Part shown: one piece after another, positions 61,566 through 64,000 of the stretch
How the letters are laid out: the number at the start of each line of letters is the position of its first letter
How positions within the stretch are numbered: position 1 is the first letter of the stretch
NCBI GenBank assembly: GCA_020849855.1
Contig: JADZFO010000061.1
Coordinates: 13,262 to 77,261 of the forward strand
Source: a bacterium
Lineage (GTDB): Bacteria; 4484-113; JAFGCY01
Reading direction: 5' to 3'
Length of the DNA: 64,000 nt
Program-made: the position numbers and the translations under genes
Notes under the pieces: model-generated
Database searches by the model: none
Told to the model about the DNA's origin: nothing
The model's input: the letters and a program-made list of their open reading frames with translations, nothing else

Positions 61566-61618
61566 GCTCTACAACAGTGGCGAGCAGAGTGCGCCCAGCT
61601 TGATTCAAGCCCTGTGCC

Positions 61619-61643
61619 GGGCGCACTCTGTGCGCCCCTACAG
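61619..61643. repeat. GTAGGGGC palindromic element
   Basis: GGGCGCAC-TCT-GTGCGCCC followed by CCTACAG; an imperfect partner (GGCGAGCAGAGTGCGCC) lies at about 61579-61596. The gap 61566-61660 holds nothing else but the MazG promoter. Confidence 0.7.
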
Positions 61644-61660
61644 CTCGCGGCAGCATCATG

Positions 61661-61666
61661 GATACT
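61661..61666 (+). promoter_or_regulatory. -10 box, leaderless start of mazG
   Basis: GATACT, then TGTCTC, then ATG at 61673; preferred over ATG 61658. Confidence 0.45.
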
Positions 61667-61672
61667 TGTCTC

Positions 61673-62359
61673 ATGACTGAGCACCCCTCTGCCGACCCGA
61701 TTGATCCTGGAGTCCGCGCCAGGTGGGAGCGTGCCTGCGCCGGCCGCGAAGAGCAGATCGCCCGGGCCGGGCAGTGGTTCATGGAGCTGACGCGGCTGAT
61801 GGCCGACTTGCGGGCGCCGGGCAGCTGCCCCTGGGACCGCGAGCAGAGCCTGGCCTCACTGCGGCAATACGTCCGGGAGGAGGCTGACGAGGTCTGCAAG
61901 GCGATTGACGATATCCTGGCCTTTGAAGCCAGGCTGCGGGAGCAGGCCGGGCTTAGCGCGACTGACGCCCAGCCGCCGGCCGGCAGCGAGGAAAAGGCCC
62001 GGACGGCGAAGAAGGGCCACAGCATCGTGCACCATCCGCATCACCCCGACTTCGGCCCCGACCAGTCGGCCTCGGGTGCGCCGCTGCCGCCGCTCTTTGA
62101 GCTGCCTGCCGAGCAGCAGGAGGAGCTGGACCGGCTCTACAGCGAGCTCAGCGAGGAGCTCGGCGACCTGACGCTGCAGAGCGCCTTCATGGGCGACATC
62201 CTGCTGGCCATGGGCCGCGGCGGGGTGGACGCCAGCCTGGAGGCGATCGTCCGCAAGCTGATCCGCCGCCACCCCCATGTTTACGGTGAGGCCTCGGCGG
62301 CCGACAGCGCTGAGGTGCTGGCCAACTGGGAGAAGATCAAGCAGGCTGAGAAGGGCTAG
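61673..62359 (+). CDS. mazG: MazG-type nucleoside triphosphate pyrophosphohydrolase
   Basis: A 228-residue single-domain MazG. GSCPWDREQSLASLRQYV, then EEADEV, SEELGDLTLQ and RRHPHVYGE give the full metal-binding set of the family. It removes damaged or signalling nucleotides by splitting off pyrophosphate. Between EEADEV and EELGD there is an extra loop of about 60 residues rich in Ala, Gln and His (HHPHHPDFGP), absent from the E. coli protein. Convergent with rpsD. Confidence 0.85.
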   Translation: MTEHPSADPIDPGVRARWERACAGREEQIARAGQWFMELTRLMADLRAPGSCPWDREQSLASLRQYVREEADEVCKAIDDILAFEARLREQAGLSATDAQPPAGSEEKARTAKKGHSIVHHPHHPDFGPDQSASGAPLPPLFELPAEQQEELDRLYSELSEELGDLTLQSAFMGDILLAMGRGGVDASLEAIVRKLIRRHPHVYGEASAADSAEVLANWEKIKQAEKG

Positions 62360-62391
62360 CGTCGGTCAGGGTCGGGTCAAAGACACGCCCA

Positions 62392-62425
62392 CAAAAGAAA
62401 AGGGCGGGGACAATGCCCCGCCCTT
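62392..62425 (-). terminator. Intrinsic terminator of rpsD
   Basis: Read on the minus strand: AAGGGCGGGG, loop CATTGT, CCCCGCCCTT, then TTCTTTT. On the plus strand the hairpin alone could also stop mazG transcripts. Confidence 0.85.
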
Positions 62426-62443
62426 GAAGATTCCAGTTCGGTG

Positions 62444-62501
62444 GACAGGTCTTTGACCTGTCACGTGTCCCTCGAAGAAACGGGACACAGTCCCGCGCTC
62501 C
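62444..62501. repeat. Two palindromes downstream of rpsD
   Basis: GACAGGTC-TTT-GACCTGTC (62444-62462) and CGGGAC-ACA-GTCCCG followed by CGCTCC (62481-62501), the latter a reverse GGAGCG element. A decayed GGGTC copy lies at 62370-62390. Confidence 0.6.
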
Positions 62502-62502
62502 A

Positions 62503-63108
62503 TTACACGAACTTCGAGTAGTACTCCACCACGTAGGCGGCGTTGAAGCCGTGGTCGGCCTCATCGGCCTTCGGGAAACGCTCCACGGTGTACTTGAACT
62601 CGCCGGGTGTTCGCTGCAGCCAGAAGCCGGTGCGGGGGTCGACGATCTCGCCGGCCGCCTGCTTGTAGAAGGGCTTCTCGGCCTTGCTGGGCTTGACGCT
62701 GATCACGTCGCCCGGGCGCAGGCTGAATGAGGGGCGGTCGACGCAGCGGCCGTTGATCATGATGTGACGGTGGGTCACGATCTGGCGGGCCTGCTTGCGG
62801 CTGGCGGCCAGGCCGCCACGGAAGAGCGCGTTGTCCAGCCGGCGCTCCAGCAGGACCAGCAGCTCCTCGGCGGTGTTGCCCGGGCGGCCCTTGGCCTTCT
62901 TGAAGTAGTTACGGAACTGACGCTCGTAGATGCCGTAGGTCAGGCGGCAGACCTGCACTTCGATGAGGTGCTGGCCGTAGTCCGACAGCTTCTTCATCCG
63001 GCGCCGCGGCTGGCGGCGGTTCAGCGGGGACTTGTCCTCCGGCTTGTTATCCACCTTGCGGCCAAAAGTACGCGAGTACTTGCCGCGTGAACCCTTAAAG
63101 AGATCCAT
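62503..63108 (-). CDS. rpsD: Small-subunit ribosomal protein S4
   Basis: A 201-residue S4. The S4 RNA-binding domain shows as LERRLDNALFRGGLAASRKQARQIVTHRHI in two parts, with the conserved YGIYERQFRNYF upstream. The N-terminus (LFKGSRGKYSRTFGRK) lacks the zinc-binding cysteines of the C+ form. S4 starts 30S assembly on 16S rRNA and in many bacteria represses its own mRNA. Here it stands alone, away from rpsK/rpsM/rpoA. AGGTG precedes ATG. Confidence 0.95.
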   Translation of the reverse strand: MDLFKGSRGKYSRTFGRKVDNKPEDKSPLNRRQPRRRMKKLSDYGQHLIEVQVCRLTYGIYERQFRNYFKKAKGRPGNTAEELLVLLERRLDNALFRGGLAASRKQARQIVTHRHIMINGRCVDRPSFSLRPGDVISVKPSKAEKPFYKQAAGEIVDPRTGFWLQRTPGEFKYTVERFPKADEADHGFNAAYVVEYYSKFV

Positions 63109-64000
63109 GCTTCACCTGAAACTGTAATGCTCGCCGGCGCGACCATACTCAGCAGGGCAGGGCTGGCAGCACAGACAGACTGTGTAAGTCTGCCCGCCTG
63201 GTGCATGCCCCTGCACCGGCTGGAGCGGTGTCCCGCCGCTCCCGGGGCCACCCGCCACTGAGGCGGTCGCGCGATACGCGCTATAGGCATTCCGGCGCCG
63301 ACGGCGAAGGGAGATTATAGGCCAGGGCCGCCGGGCGGGTCAAGCCAGTCCCGCATACCGCCAATCTTGCAGCGCTGTGCAACTGATCCACCCTTCGGCC
63401 GTTTGCCCCGCTGCGCGGCCAGCCCGGGACATTTAACCTGCGGACCGCTTTTCGAACGTGAATTGCGTTTTGATGCTGCTCATCCCCGGCGGATTTAACC
63501 TTGGAGCCTGAAAAAATAGCTAGGAAAGACATTTGCATTTTGCAGCGCGAATTTCTTCAACGTCCTGCGCATGTTTTCAAACTGCCGGCCCCCGAGCCTG
63601 TTCTTGCAGCTCCCTGCAAGCGGCGCTTTCAATGGCCCGGCTGTGCACAGCCGCTGACCCTGCCCGGGGCAGCCGTAGGGCGCCTGTGTGATACCCCGGC
63701 GGCAGCCTGAATACTCTGCCCGCGGCTGAAGACCGCGGCCATTATCACAACAGAGCCACTGGCCGGGGGGAGGGTTAGATCCCCAGGGAGTTAAGCGAGT
63801 GAATCGAGTTTCACAGATAAGAAGTGCTGGAGGCTGAGCAATAAGGCCTGAGCCGCGGATGGGGGCCAAGGCTCGGAGATACCGTGTCTCTTGTCAACAC
63901 CTTCCGTCTGATTTGCTCACTTGCTTGTTATTGAATCCGCGCGCACAGGACTGCAGGCGAGAACGCCTGTCTTTGAAGACCATCTGTATGGTGCCCGCCC
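63109..64000. other. Long region without visible gene, upstream of rpsD
   Basis: No convincing coding frame, tRNA or known RNA was found in these 892 bp. The part next to rpsD (63140-63300) is rich in short GC hairpins, for example around CCCGCCGCTCCCGGGGCC, and may be the rpsD leader. A shift to mixed composition with AT-rich patches occurs from 63430 onward. It could hold an unrecognised RNA or the promoter of a gene to the right. Confidence 0.4.

Noticed and set aside
63495-63869. Minus-strand frame of 124 codons in the long non-coding region
   Set aside because: No ribosome site, -10 box or family-like sequence; composition is not that of a protein.

Overview
A 64 kb window of a GC-rich (roughly 60-65%) bacterial chromosome with standard stop codons. 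No rRNA, tRNA, CRISPR or complete insertion sequence was found. The cell looks diderm and flagellated: there is an outer-membrane beta-barrel ending in Phe, several lipoproteins, a FliS chaperone and MreB. Dockerin and cohesin-like modules, DUF5693, DUF2993, DUF502, ComFB and a PriA without helicase motifs suggest a poorly characterised lineage, perhaps near Armatimonadota/Deinococcota. The phylum is not assigned.

Layout. 1-5 kb: NAD-kinase-like protein, GT2 glycosyltransferase, small 4-TM carrier, large GT-C-like membrane protein, and a divergent shikimate-dehydrogenase homologue. 5-9 kb: lone CofE-like ligase, lipoprotein, GT4 glycosyltransferase, sugar epimerase. 9-17 kb: DUF4350/DUF4129 pair, PriA, membrane metzincin, RarA, RbgA-like GTPase. 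17-23 kb: unknown proteins and a polysaccharide deacetylase. 23-25 kb: compact metal/arsenic cluster of a MerR regulator, a 48-residue protein with 16 cysteines, arsenate reductase and an aquaglyceroporin. 25-31 kb: degenerate HD-GYP protein, DUF2071 protein, unusual potassium-channel homologue, unknown secreted protein, lipase. 31-36 kb: acetyl-CoA synthetase, then an AT-rich islet with one PD-(D/E)XK-like gene, then a methyltransferase. 36-46 kb: four-gene envelope operon (FG-GAP lipoprotein, DUF2993, small protein, DUF5693), XerC/D recombinase, hydantoinase-like protein, DUF502. 46-54 kb: TlpA thioredoxin, beta-barrel, a multidomain secreted protein, FliS/FliT-like pair. 54-64 kb: ComFB, subtilisin with dockerin, DUF389, MreB, three unknown envelope proteins, MazG, ribosomal protein S4, and about 0.9 kb with no visible gene.

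Most striking observation: the cohesin/dockerin/fibronectin lipoprotein at 48749 does not appear to end at its first TGA (50789-50791). The same frame continues 111 codons through a TlpA-like thioredoxin fold. The TGA falls exactly where the first cysteine of the CxxC motif belongs, giving UxxC, and is followed at SECIS distance by a bulged hairpin with GU in its loop. This looks like an extracytoplasmic selenoprotein.

Two genome-style features recur. First, about twenty genes have a TANNNT-type -10 box ending only 5-7 nt before the start codon, which predicts leaderless mRNAs; I used this to choose several starts. Second, short palindromic elements with GTAGGGGC ends are dispersed through the window. 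They are inserted in frame, as inverted pairs, inside RarA and the hydantoinase homologue.
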